From: Blastobasis lacticolella
Lineage: Eukaryota; Arthropoda; Insecta; Lepidoptera; Blastobasidae
Direction: 5' to 3'
Assembly: GCA_905147135.1 (NCBI GenBank)
Contig: LR990049.1
Location: 16,075,428-16,139,427, forward strand
Length of the DNA: 64,000 bases
Shown: positions 14,301-23,800 of the stretch, piece by piece
Layout of the letters: every line of letters begins with the position of its first letter
Position numbering within the stretch: the stretch's first letter is position 1
The notes under the pieces: generated by a model
Database searches by the model: none
Told to the model about the DNA's origin: nothing
What the model saw: only the letters and a program-made list of their open reading frames with translations
Translations under genes and position numbers: made by a program

Positions 14301-17300
14301 AATTTAGTATTAATTAATATAATAAATTATTCTCTCCAAGTGACCTTTTTTTTTATACCACTAAGGTGACAAACAAGCTTGCGGCCTGCCTGATGGTAAG
14401 CAGTCACCGCAGCCTATGGACGTTTGCAATACCAGGGGCATCACCCACGCGTTGCCGACCCCGTAAAAACCTTTTAACCCCTTTCTTGAAGAACTTCATG
14501 TTGTACTCACCAGGGAAAACCTCTCCTGCGTGGCTATTGGCTAACTCAGTTGACAACTGTATTTGACACTAGATAATTCTACACCACGTCATCTACGTTG
14601 AAAACTGGCAATAGCGTCTACTAAATTAGTACCAAATTAGAGTAGTGTCAGATTTTTTTATGTCAAATTCAGTTGTCCACTGAGATAGCCGATAGGCCCT
14701 CAGGTAGTTCATTCCACAACCTTAGTGTGCGACCTGTAACATGTTTGCTTATTTACAGAAAAATATGAGCGAGGAAGCGTTGAGAGCGCATTTGGTGGAA
14801 CTAGAAGCGAAGGGGTTAAACACGCGCGGCGTTTTGAGGAAACTGCTTCAGATGTACTGCAGGAGTGGGAACCTCAACGCTGCCAGGGAGATCGTGGGCA
14901 AATGTCAGAAGGAAGGGGTATGTTTACGTCATGTTAACATAATTATCAAGTATCCCATAAGCTTATAAGAGTCAATGACGAAAGAAACTCCTAAAACTTA
15001 AGGAGGACCGACCCTATGGTTCAATTTCTATGACGATATGGCAGGCCGTGACCGGGCTGATTCGCCATATTGTGTACCATATACTAGGGAATTCTAGTTT
15101 TTATGCTTGTTATTTTTGGGCACATCCGTCAGCCATCACTATATCACTACATATTATAAAACAAAGTCCCACGCAGCGTTTGTCAGTCTGTTTGCGAATA
15201 CTTCATTGACATGCATTGAGTATGCACTGGTCCTCTTAAAAGGAGTTTCTTTCGTCATTGATACTGTGATACGCTATACGGCTGTCCGTCTGTCTGCAAC
15301 TCTATCGCGTACAATACAATTAGTAGTCATCAATTTGAATACATTTAAATTACTCGGGGTTACCGCGGCGCGGTATACGCATCGGAGAGCGTTTAATACA
15401 GCCTTACTTATTTATTTATTTGAAAACTATCGCACAAATTACAGCAATTTCGGACTTAAAGCCATTGAGACTTTGCCTCACAGTCAACCAGCTGACCATG
15501 CAGGGAGTGGTTAAGTAGGTGCTACTAAACAGGAAATACTGAGCTCAGTGTAAGAAATAAATTGAAACCCTTTTACCCTTTGTGCTTGCTCCTAAGCTAA
15601 GATCTTCTTACCCAGGTGTTCCTCTCAGCCGGTATGAAAGCAGCGATTTTCGATATGCACGTGAAGTTGGGCGAAATCGACATGGCCGAGACGATATTGG
15701 CGGACCTGACCAAGAGTTCGCCAAACTTCATGCTGGACGAGTTCAAGGTGATCGACTTTGCGACTCTGATGGTTTATCGAGGGAAGATCAAGAAGGCTTT
15801 CGATCTGATTGTCGAACAGTCTAAGAAGAGGTTGGTATTGCTAATAAAATAAAATAAAAACTGTGGGACAACACCATCTAGCCCCAAACTAAACAAAAAT
15901 TAAACTATGGGTGCTAGACAACTAATATGTTATAAAAATTATTTTATTATACATAGTAATAGTAACACCCAGACCCGTAATAGAAATTAAAATTCATTAC
16001 TTCAATTTTTGCCCGGACCTGTGCGTGGTAAGACCACATGTAGAAATTCTTGCGCCTTATTGCATATAGAGGTGTGAGAGATTTGATAGAAAGCCTGTAC
16101 TGCGACGATTATTTATAGCTTCTATCTAGTGAGTCAAGTCGCGTAACGCTAAACTTCCACCGCAGCAATTACATTTCTTTGGCGTGGAGTTCATGGACGT
16201 TTTGCGTCAGGACCGAATAGTTTTTGCAACTGTATAGTATCACAATCCTAATTATGCTCTTGTAGCCCATTGAGCTTGATCGGGATTTAACTGACTGATA
16301 TATTTGTGAGTTACATTTGTAACAAAATAGCATACAGCCAGCGCAACAACAGGCATGAAGCATTTTATCTTAGTCCTCCCAGTGACAACGCACCTGCGGT
16401 CCTGCATTTTTGTTGCCTGTAACCTAAATACATGAATCGTAGATATTATGGGCGTCAGTTATCGCTTACCATCAGGTGGGCTGTCTGCTCATTTGTCAAT
16501 GCGTAGCATATAACCAAAAAACATGCATTCCATTTAAATACATAAAGGCATACCTAGCTATATACTATTTCATGATTTGGACTATCCCTTCCACTTGTAG
16601 AAAGATAACCGGCGGCCGCACCATAGCGACGAACTGCTGGCGTCTCCTCGACGCGACCGCCGCACAAGGCACGCTCGCCGACACGCGGAAGATGTTCGAG
16701 ACAATGGTCTCTCTTCGCTACTGCGAGCCCAGTAATGTGTTACTCGGACCCCTGGTGAGGGCGCAGTTGAAGACGTGAGTTGGTTGGGAATTTTATTTAC
16801 CTTCTTATTGACAATAGATGCTTGGGATGTGAGAGTGGAGAGGTATACTCATCCCTCAATTGTTGGAAGTGGTTTTTCACGACGTCATACTGTCAAATCC
16901 ATGCAATACTACTCTAGTGACTTTGACAGGCATCTCGCCTATACTCTGAATTATAATTCAAGTCAGAAAATGACAATTGAAACTGCTAGTTTTGAGTTAG
17001 GGGTTATTGTTATTAGTGTTTAAAACTGAAAATTATATTATACTGACCTTAAATTATAAATCAGAGTATAGCAGCTATGGACGGCCAAAAAATTTGTGTA
17101 TTATTGTAAAAAAACTACCTATTTCTATCTGCACATAAAATTTTTTTATCACTATGGTGGCAAACAAGCATACGACCTGCCTGATGCTAAGCAATCACCG
17201 CAGCCTATGGACGTTTTCAATACCAGTGGCACCACCCACGCGTTGCCGACCCAGTAAAAACCTTATAAGTAAATTTAACGGTTTACCTGTAAAAGCGTAT

Positions 17301-19141
17301 CAGACACAGTTACTTTCGCATTTATAATATCAATATATCATCCTTGCAGAGATAACTTAGAAGCCACAGTGAAGGAGTTCACCCGCATCGCCGATAAGTA
17401 CTCCAAGACGCCTCTAAAACACGAGCTCCTCTGTCGCATACTGAAGGAGATGAGCGACGGCATGAACGAGGAAAACTTCATTGTGAACGAGCAGACTAAT
17501 GGGCGGCTCAACAAGTTGGCGCACACGATATTGAATATAAATAGGAGGATACACGGGCCGGGTGATGTGCAGGTAAGGGCTGGTGGTTGCTAGAGTTACG
17601 GGTATAGCCCTTCTTTCAGTAGGTAGTGGAGCGGTGGGACCGAGGGCGTTGTTAAGTCTATGGGGTGTTATATAGGGTAGCCGTCAAACAAATTCACTTT
17701 TTATACGGTGAAAAATGGAGGATGGAGTCAATATTCCGTCTCTCCTTCAAAACAACTTACAGTACGGAAATTATATGGACATCATAGTACATGTCGCAAC
17801 AACTCTACAAGCTACGTCGAATGTTCTTGTCTAATTAACAAATTTGGAGTGATATAACTTGGGCCAACATAAGTTAGATAGGCATGCTCCACCTTCGGTC
17901 GTATTGTCGCTTCCCATTTGGTGAGATGGCGTTCAAATATCTGCCTAGTTTACGGTAAAAAGAATATTGTAGGTCAAAAACAAATTCATGGGTAAAACAG
18001 TTTTCTTGCTGTGGAGCGACTGCCATTTGACCTCCATGACTCTGTTAACAGGAGAACCTGAGCAGATTGGATCACAGCCAGTCCTGTAAGGCTGTTAACC
18101 CTTAATATTTGCTCCCACCTCCACAGCTAACGTTAGTAGCGGCTCTAGCCGATGTGGGCTACAAGAAGACACTCCGCCGGACTCTCCTAGACACCAAAGT
18201 GCGTCTCCATCCGGACGCCATATTGCGTCGCTGCGAGCGATTCGCGGGAGAGGCGAACGTCGCCGCGTTGCAGAGTATGGCCGAAGCCGTGAAGGACCTG
18301 AGACATGTCGACGCCAGGGATATCTTTGATATGATATTGGATGTATTCCGTAAGTGAAGTCTAAGGGGTGTTGCAAGGGGTGGCCGTCACCTAAAATAAA
18401 TAAGACACACACATCCAGAAACAGAGATAGAATCACTCATTCAATATACTAACATACGCCCAGACACGCATTGAGACTCATGCAGAGACTCACACAAATA
18501 CACACGCTAAGCGCAACGTAGTTCAACCCTTCACAAGGTGGTCTATCGCCCTTGACGTCTTTGTAAACATCGCATTGGAGACTCATACACGTACGTATGC
18601 GTCTCTCTTCTCTTATGCAGAGACATTGCCACTGCTTTAGTTATAGCTTTGCGATTGCCGCAAACAGCAGATCCGGTAGCAGAAACTGGAACTAAGTCTA
18701 AGCGTCGCCATTTTGAAAAGTAATTTTATTGTCAACAACAACGACGTCGTCACCGGGTCAGATAAGTTTGTGGCACTGTACTACAAGCGCAACGTATGTA
18801 GTTCGACCCTTTACAAGGTGGACGGAAGACCTTACCGTCGTTGTAAACCTCGTAAGAATGACGCCATTTTATAGAGTTCAAATCGGCGTTCACTGTACTA
18901 GTCTGGTTTGTCCACAGAGCGTTCTGACGACTGCACAAAGGCCCTGAAACTCTGGGACTCGATGCAAGAGTCCGACGTGTCGCCGTCGTCGAAATTCGTC
19001 AAGAATTTCTGCGGCATGATGCTGAAGAACAACAAACCGGTACCCCCAGAACTGCTTATGCTACAGAAAAAGATGCCAAAAGAGATGCCGAAAGAAGTTA
19101 AAGAAGTAAAAAAAGGGAAGGAAGTAGCGAAAAGAAGATAA
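8347..19141 (+). CDS. LRPPRC: LRPPRC / bicoid stability factor-like PPR protein (16 exons)
   Basis: Pentatricopeptide-repeat RNA-binding protein of the LRPPRC/BSF family. Known members act in mitochondria, stabilising and polyadenylating mRNAs with SLIRP. Exons: 8347-8477, 8558-8893, 9242-9398, 9574-9683, 10145-10370, 10700-10906, 11543-11756, 12107-12319, 12879-13099, 13568-13744, 14759-14917, 15616-15830, 16601-16774, 17350-17572, 18127-18349, 18918-19141. All junctions are GT-AG with matching phases and sum to 1,070 codons including stop. The N-terminus (MMALRGFSKISRSLRC) is Arg/Ser-rich like a mitochondrial presequence. The degenerate PPR-like helical repeats and the family landmark RPHYFWP (about residue 442) support the name. 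The C-terminus is Lys-rich. At 1,069 aa it is shorter than the ~1,400-residue vertebrate and fly proteins. The second ATG (8350) is an alternative start. Confidence 0.92.
9990..10115 (-). repeat. Dispersed repeat family A, intronic copy
   Basis: Reverse-complement copy of the element whose hallmark is 'cctgcctgatggtaagcagt', seen eight times in this window. It lies in the intron before the exon starting at 10145 and is truncated. Confidence 0.75.
10566..10667. repeat. Intronic foldback, 25-nt arms
   Basis: Arms 10566-10590 and 10643-10667 are complementary (tcctaattgg.../...ccaattagga plus 'gtgcgac'/'gtcgcac') with a few mismatches. It ends about 30 nt before the acceptor of the exon at 10700. 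Likely MITE. Confidence 0.6.
11038..11189. repeat. Intronic imperfect inverted repeat
   Basis: 'gagctagcacaa' near 11040 pairs with 'ttgtgctagccgagct' near 11175, and the inner 'ctcgcgcg'/'cgcgacgcgag' and 'atctctttc'/'gagaaagaga' segments also pair imperfectly. It occupies part of the 10907-11542 intron. MITE-like. Confidence 0.5.
11865..11970 (+). pseudogene. Non-LTR retrotransposon fragment
   Basis: A short frame reads AKTYKKRLQEHPNVLVHHL and then a 'PRTLKRR' end before a stop. This resembles the C-terminal tails of lepidopteran retroelement proteins. It lies in the intron 11757-12106. Only this tail is visible. Confidence 0.45.
12390..12745 (-). repeat. tRNA-derived SINE (minus strand)
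   Basis: On the minus strand the 5' end starts gagcgtcggtggcctagtgg, a polymerase III A-box-like head, followed by a B-box-like stretch and the body word 'cttacggtgagggaaacatc'. The same head and body occur at 61926-62205. It lies in the intron before the exon at 12879. The 3' boundary is uncertain. Confidence 0.7.
13255..13515 (+). repeat. (TGA)n-tailed dispersed repeat (family B)
   Basis: Starts cggccgtgtggtgtccggca and ends at a short (TGA)n run near 13500, the typical tail of lepidopteran SINE/LINE ends. Intronic in the LRPPRC-like gene. Other copies: 35690-35945, 38693-38950, 47530-47760. Confidence 0.75.
14345..14740 (+). repeat. Family A repeat split by a nested MITE
   Basis: The element runs from 'ataccactaaggtgacaaac' through 'cctgcctgatggtaagcagt' to 'cagggaaaacctctcc', then resumes after 14700 with 'ttcattccacaaccttagtg'. 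In copies at 23770-23950 and 39055-39295 these two parts are contiguous, so the block at 14532-14700 is a later insertion. It lies just before the exon at 14759. Confidence 0.75.
14532..14700. mobile_element. MITE nested in family A repeat
   Basis: The ends are inverted repeats of about 37 bp: left ggctattggctaactcagtt, right its complement ending at ~14700, continuing through 'gacaactg' and 'atttgaca'. The same ends occur at 4607-4850. No coding capacity. Confidence 0.7.
14971..15262. mobile_element. Intronic MITE with ~40-bp inverted ends
   Basis: Left gtcaatgacgaaagaaactc and right (complement ending at 15262) pair over about 40 bp, including 'aggaggacc'/'ggtcctctt'. The interior is unrelated sequence. 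It lies in the intron between the exons ending 14917 and starting 15616. Confidence 0.7.
15868..16035 (-). repeat. tRNA-derived SINE family C, intronic
   Basis: Contains the family words 'catctagccccaaact', 'acacccagacccgtaa' and 'gaaattaaaattcatt'. Other copies are at 21062-21355, 33525-33640, 51108-51285 and 61022-61202. The tRNA-like head is missing in this copy. Confidence 0.7.
16380..16510 (+). repeat. Dispersed repeat (family H)
   Basis: Shares 'gacaacgcacctgcggt', 'cctgcatttttgttgcctg' and 'caggtgagctgtctgct'-like words with 57935-58060. Intronic. Confidence 0.6.
16938..17074. repeat. Intronic foldback
   Basis: 'ctatactctgaattataa' near 16940 pairs with the complement near 17050-17072, with 'ttcaagtca'/'tgacctta' extending the arms imperfectly. 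Interior about 75 nt. MITE-like. Confidence 0.5.
17140..17265 (+). repeat. Family A repeat, partial intronic copy
   Basis: Carries 'ggtggcaaacaagcatacg', 'cctgcctgatgctaagca' and 'acccacgcgttgccgaccc', the first half of family A. Confidence 0.7.
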
Positions 19142-19481
19142 CTCGAAAAAGAAGATAACTCGGAGATTAAATTCGGTTAAATTTTGCAGAAATTATTTGG
19201 TCCGGAGCCTGTAACTAGCTGAAGTTATTCAAAACTACGATAAGTGAATATGTATGCAGGACCATTGCGTTATACGTATTGAGTTATTGTTATAAATTGA
19301 CGTTGTTGTAACGAAGTAGTCTGTGATATTAAATTATTAATGTCTGATTTAAGAATAATTCGTATATACTTGTTTAATTTCTAGTATGAGATTATATTAT
19401 TTCAACCTCGGGTACAAACCTCCTTGGTTTTTACGTAATTGTAGTAGTATAAGTGTTTATAGAAAATGTAAAAATAATAAT

Positions 19482-19487
19482 AATAAA
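19482..19487 (+). terminator. Putative polyadenylation signal of the LRPPRC-like gene
   Basis: Canonical aataaa 341 nt after the stop codon, followed at once by an A-rich run. An attaaa at 19328-19333 is a weaker alternative. Confidence 0.4.
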
Positions 19488-19844
19488 AAAAAAAAAAACC
19501 AATGTACGTCTGCTAAAAAGTAGGGCTAGGCATCACATTCACATACACGTCTTTCGATTTTTCCATATTAAAAAGCGTTTCAAAGAGTATATGCTCGTCG
19601 ATTTAGGGCCCACTGGACTAAAGGATATAAAGCAATCGTGATTAAACCTTACGTAACACATAATGAAGCACATAATTGCGCTTGACATTTCAAACCCATA
19701 TAACTAAATGGACTTCAAAAATTCTTTCATCGGGTTTCATTCCTATGAAAATGCGTTCAGTTTTATCAACAAACCCATAGCGACCTATCTTGCACACTCG
19801 TCGCAATTTACTAAGAAAGTGGTCCCCCGCCACACCCAAGGAGT

Positions 19845-20265
19845 CAATGAGGAGTTTTCCAGTAGGTATTGATAGTTGGTTTTAAAAAGCATCAATAGAT
19901 GGCGCTCCTACAATTTTGGTAATATTGTTATAATATGTATGATGGTGGCAGTGATTTCATGCAGCCAACTAATACTAAACTTAAAAATAAAATGTTTATT
20001 AATATAAACATAACTGTTAAAGGTTGAACGAAATGTAAAAAGAAATATTTATTGAAGTTGGCACTATGTTCCATTATTATTACAACCTCTAAAATGGTTG
20101 AAAACTATTAACAAATACAATATTATCCAATACAACATACCCAGTCTTTATATCCTGTTTGCTATGAACCTATTTTAAGCGATTTATTAATTACCAAAAT
20201 TGTCGGGACGCCATCTAGTGAGTGGTTAGGAATGCTTTACATACCTATTGGAAAACTGCTCATTG
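19845..20265 (-). mobile_element. 418-bp inverted-repeat element, inverted copy
   Basis: Reverse complement of 6375-6792 over its full length, with the same terminal inverted repeats (caatgagg.../...ctcattg). It lies downstream of the LRPPRC-like gene, so that gene is bracketed by inverted copies. Confidence 0.75.
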
Positions 20266-20278
20266 CGTGATGGGTAGA

Positions 20279-20350
20279 CCCAAAGAGATTGGAATGCTAG
20301 CGACCTTCATAGACTGGCAAGTAGGTCGCTAGCATTCCAATCTCTTTGGG
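20279..20350. repeat. Perfect 28-bp stem hairpin, 16-nt loop
   Basis: Arms 20279-20306 and 20323-20350 are exact reverse complements (cccaaagagattggaatgct... ). The loop contains 'tagactggcaag'. A related hairpin in opposite orientation is at 31291-31360 and a one-armed relic at 32344-32385. It lies 13 bp from the element at 19845-20265. The length is in the range of a pre-miRNA, but a foldback transposon relic is equally possible. Confidence 0.8.
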
Positions 20351-20770
20351 TAGACCAGTTCCTAAAAGTGTTGAATGTCGTACGGTTTGGAAACGCTCTT
20401 TTCAAAGCGTTGTCATACGAAACAGCGAAACAGACGATTGGGTTGCCAGGGAGTGTTTAAAAATTGTTAGATGGTTGGACACTCATCAAATTCTACATTC
20501 CAAACTTCGTTTAGTACTTTTTGCGAGAAAGAGGTTTAAGGTGACGCTGTTCACAAGCTGTTATTTACTGAAACACATTGCTCATAGAATAAGGGTCATT
20601 GTTGTATCATGTAAATGCGATTTTAGTTAAGCTATAGATTACATATTTGTATAGAAGAAATTGTCGTGATTTTCATCCTGAGATCTAAGCAAAATTTCTA
20701 ATATGACAAAGATAGGACAAGGTTGTATTTAAAAACAGACAAAAAACTGCCTTGATCTGTAATGAGATAT

Positions 20771-20776
20771 TTTATT
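20771..20776 (-). terminator. Putative polyadenylation signal of IFT74
   Basis: aataaa on the minus strand, about 35 nt past the stop codon of the IFT74 gene. Confidence 0.6.
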
Positions 20777-20810
20777 GACATATCTATATACCACACTCAC
20801 GCTACAAAAT

Positions 20811-23800
20811 TCAATAACCCTTGATACTGTTCAAATCTTCAATTATTTTCTTATTCAGTGCAGCGAGTTCTTCCATCGCTTCTTTCTTGAGTGGCTCGTA
20901 GTCTTTGATTGTTATAGACGCAATGTCCTCTTCCAACACGGTCTTCCTATTCTCAAGTTGGGCAAGCTGATCTTCCAATGTATTCAGTTTGGCGTACATT
21001 TCGTTGCCATCCAGACTGGCCTGTGACAAAACTTTAAAATAAATTTGCTTGGACAAATTCACACGGCGTCATCTAGCCCCAAAGTAAGCAAAGATTTTGT
21101 GATGGGTGTTAGGTAACTGATAAACTACATATATACTTTTTTATATACAGTATACTTTTTCATATACAGTATGTATATAAAAAAAGTAAATATACACATA
21201 ATACACCCAGACCCATCACAGAAATTACAATTCATCATCTCAATTTCAGTTTCACCGGAAATCGAACCCGGGACCTATGCGTGGCAGACCGGCTAACTTG
21301 TTACCCGGTCTACCCGATAACTAAAATGTTAACCAACTGAACCACTCAGGTTGTTAAATATGAAATTCGTATTTGATTCTTCATCTCAGCCTCAGGATGT
21401 CCACAGTGGACATGGGCCTCCGAAAAACCGTACACACCACCGATCGACTTGGCGCCTTATTTGATAGAGCCAACATTCATTTCATGAACATATTTTATTT
21501 TCTTAGCCTAGTTGTCCCACTACTGGAAAAAGGCGGCGGCGAAAACTTTGTCTTTCCTTGCGTTTATCGGTCTCGATACAGTTGAAGTTATAGGCGTCTT
21601 TAGGGTCTACCGCGATCTCTGGACCCATGTTGAGGGTATTTATAAAACGGAGAGTCCCATAACATTCCAAAAACCTTTCAGTTGTGTAGAACTGCTGCTA
21701 TAATTACACCAGCTAAATAGTGCTATCCATTATCACAAAAAACCATGGTAAATTCTAACCTGTAGTTTTTTCAGCTTGCTCATAGCCTCCACAACTGCGC
21801 TTTCTGTTGGTGCCAATTTTTCTTGCAAAAAATGAACTTCAGCGTCCAACGTTTTCTTTTGTTCTTCACCTGCAAAGGTTCAACGGCCACTATCAGGCGG
21901 TGGAGAAGACATTATGTAGCTAAGATAATGATGGATACTGTTTAGGCGCTTATTATTCATTTGGCTACATTCAGTCGTCTAAATTTAGCACCAAAAAGCG
22001 TGATAGCAAATCAAAGTGGAATATATTGCAAGGTACATTTTTGTAACCCGCCTTTTGAAAACCGGAGCGACGCATAACATAATATAATTGATACAAAAAT
22101 GGACCTTATTCTATGAGCAATACATTCCAGTGTGATTTTCTCTCACGCTTTTTGCTTCTGAATTTAGCCAAATATAATAAGCGCATTAGGAAATTAAATC
22201 AAATACGTTTATTCGGTTTAGGTTTTCACAAACACTTATGAACGTAATAAATATAATAAGAATGTATTAATGAAGCGGGTATAACAATACCTATAGGTAC
22301 ATATTTTTCGACTTACCCTCATCTGCCAACTTTTCCAAATCGGACAAAACTACCAATTCGTCCTTCATGACCAGTGTCTTCTGCGGTAAGGTCTGCAACT
22401 CGGTAGCGAGGCGCTCCCTGGTGGCTTCAGCCTGTCAAGCCAATTAGAAAGTCAGACTACCCGCTAAATTTTACGAAATCTCTACTTGTGACGACGGTTA
22501 CCTTTTTTAAATTGACCATGAACCGTTCATAATCCTTGGTAAGAGTTTCGATAGACTTTTTGCTATCATCATAAGCTGAAGTGTATCCTTCCTTTTGCTT
22601 CAGCGAATCTATCTCGCTCAGATCCAGATCAATATTTGAACTACTATGTTCCAGAGCGAAGACTATGTCTTTTTCAAGCTGCTCGATCTTTTCATGCTCC
22701 TTTTTGAGGTTTTCTTCGTAGGTCGACATGAATGCATCCATCGTTTCTTCCCTCTTTTTAAGCTCTCGGTACTTTTGATGGCGTTCGGAGTTTCCTTCTT
22801 CCAGGTCCTGTAAGTATAGTTTTAAATGAACACAATCGAAATATAATGTTTCAAACTATCGCGGTTATATCATCCGAGCCTCAATCCCGGCTTCTGCCAG
22901 AGTCCGCTTTCCTGCGCTTTTTTATCACTTCGCCCAATCTTCGGCATCCTCACGTCGTAAGCTGTTAATCAATCTTGGTCATTATCCTTACCTGTTCAGA
23001 TTGTTCAATGAGTTCTTGGACTTTGCGTATCTGCTCCTTCAAGGTAGCGGCGTTGCTGTCGAGCGAAGCTATTGCAGCATTGTCTTCGCGAACCTGTATA
23101 TCATTGAGATTTATTAGTAGGTACTTGTTGCGATAAACTTATGTCTATATGTACCTATGTCGACTATTTCTAAACGAGTTACTTTTAATGTCGTGTAAGA
23201 ATTAATTTTTCACTGTTACACAGAGCAAATATCAGATAATCGCCATTTTTTCTCAATGAATTAATGTGATACAAATTATAGGTGCAAATAAATTGGACGT
23301 AGGTACCAGGAGGTAGACTTACCTGAAGCAATAGCTTTTCCCGCTCCTCATGAGGATCTAAGCGGTTATTCAATTCGTTCTTCAAGTTGTCTCGCTTTTC
23401 TTCTGCTCCTACCAATCTACGATGCAAGTCCAGCAGATGCATTTTTATCTACGACAATAATATTCAAGTAATTTAAAATAAATCACACATGGTTCTAGAT
23501 GTCATTTATAAAACTGAAGAAAAATCCTCACTTGTGAAGCCGAAATTTCTTTACTAAACTCCTCTTTCTCTCTGGTTAAGTTATCAACATGGGACCTGGC
23601 TACTTCTACTTCTTCACGTAAGGCAGAGGCCGCAGCTTCCAATTCATTATATTGATCCTTCTGTTCTGGTGTCATGTCTGAGAGCAGTTTGGCTAACGTA
23701 GAGTGTTCCTGTAACCAAATTTCGATTACCGAAATACCTATATACTCGTAATATTTTCTTTTTCGTAACATCCTTACGGCCTGCATGATGGAAAGCAGTC

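Noticed and set aside
20346..20630. 94-codon open frame between LRPPRC and IFT74
   Set aside because: It starts inside the hairpin arm, shows no homology that I recognise and has no splice or promoter context.
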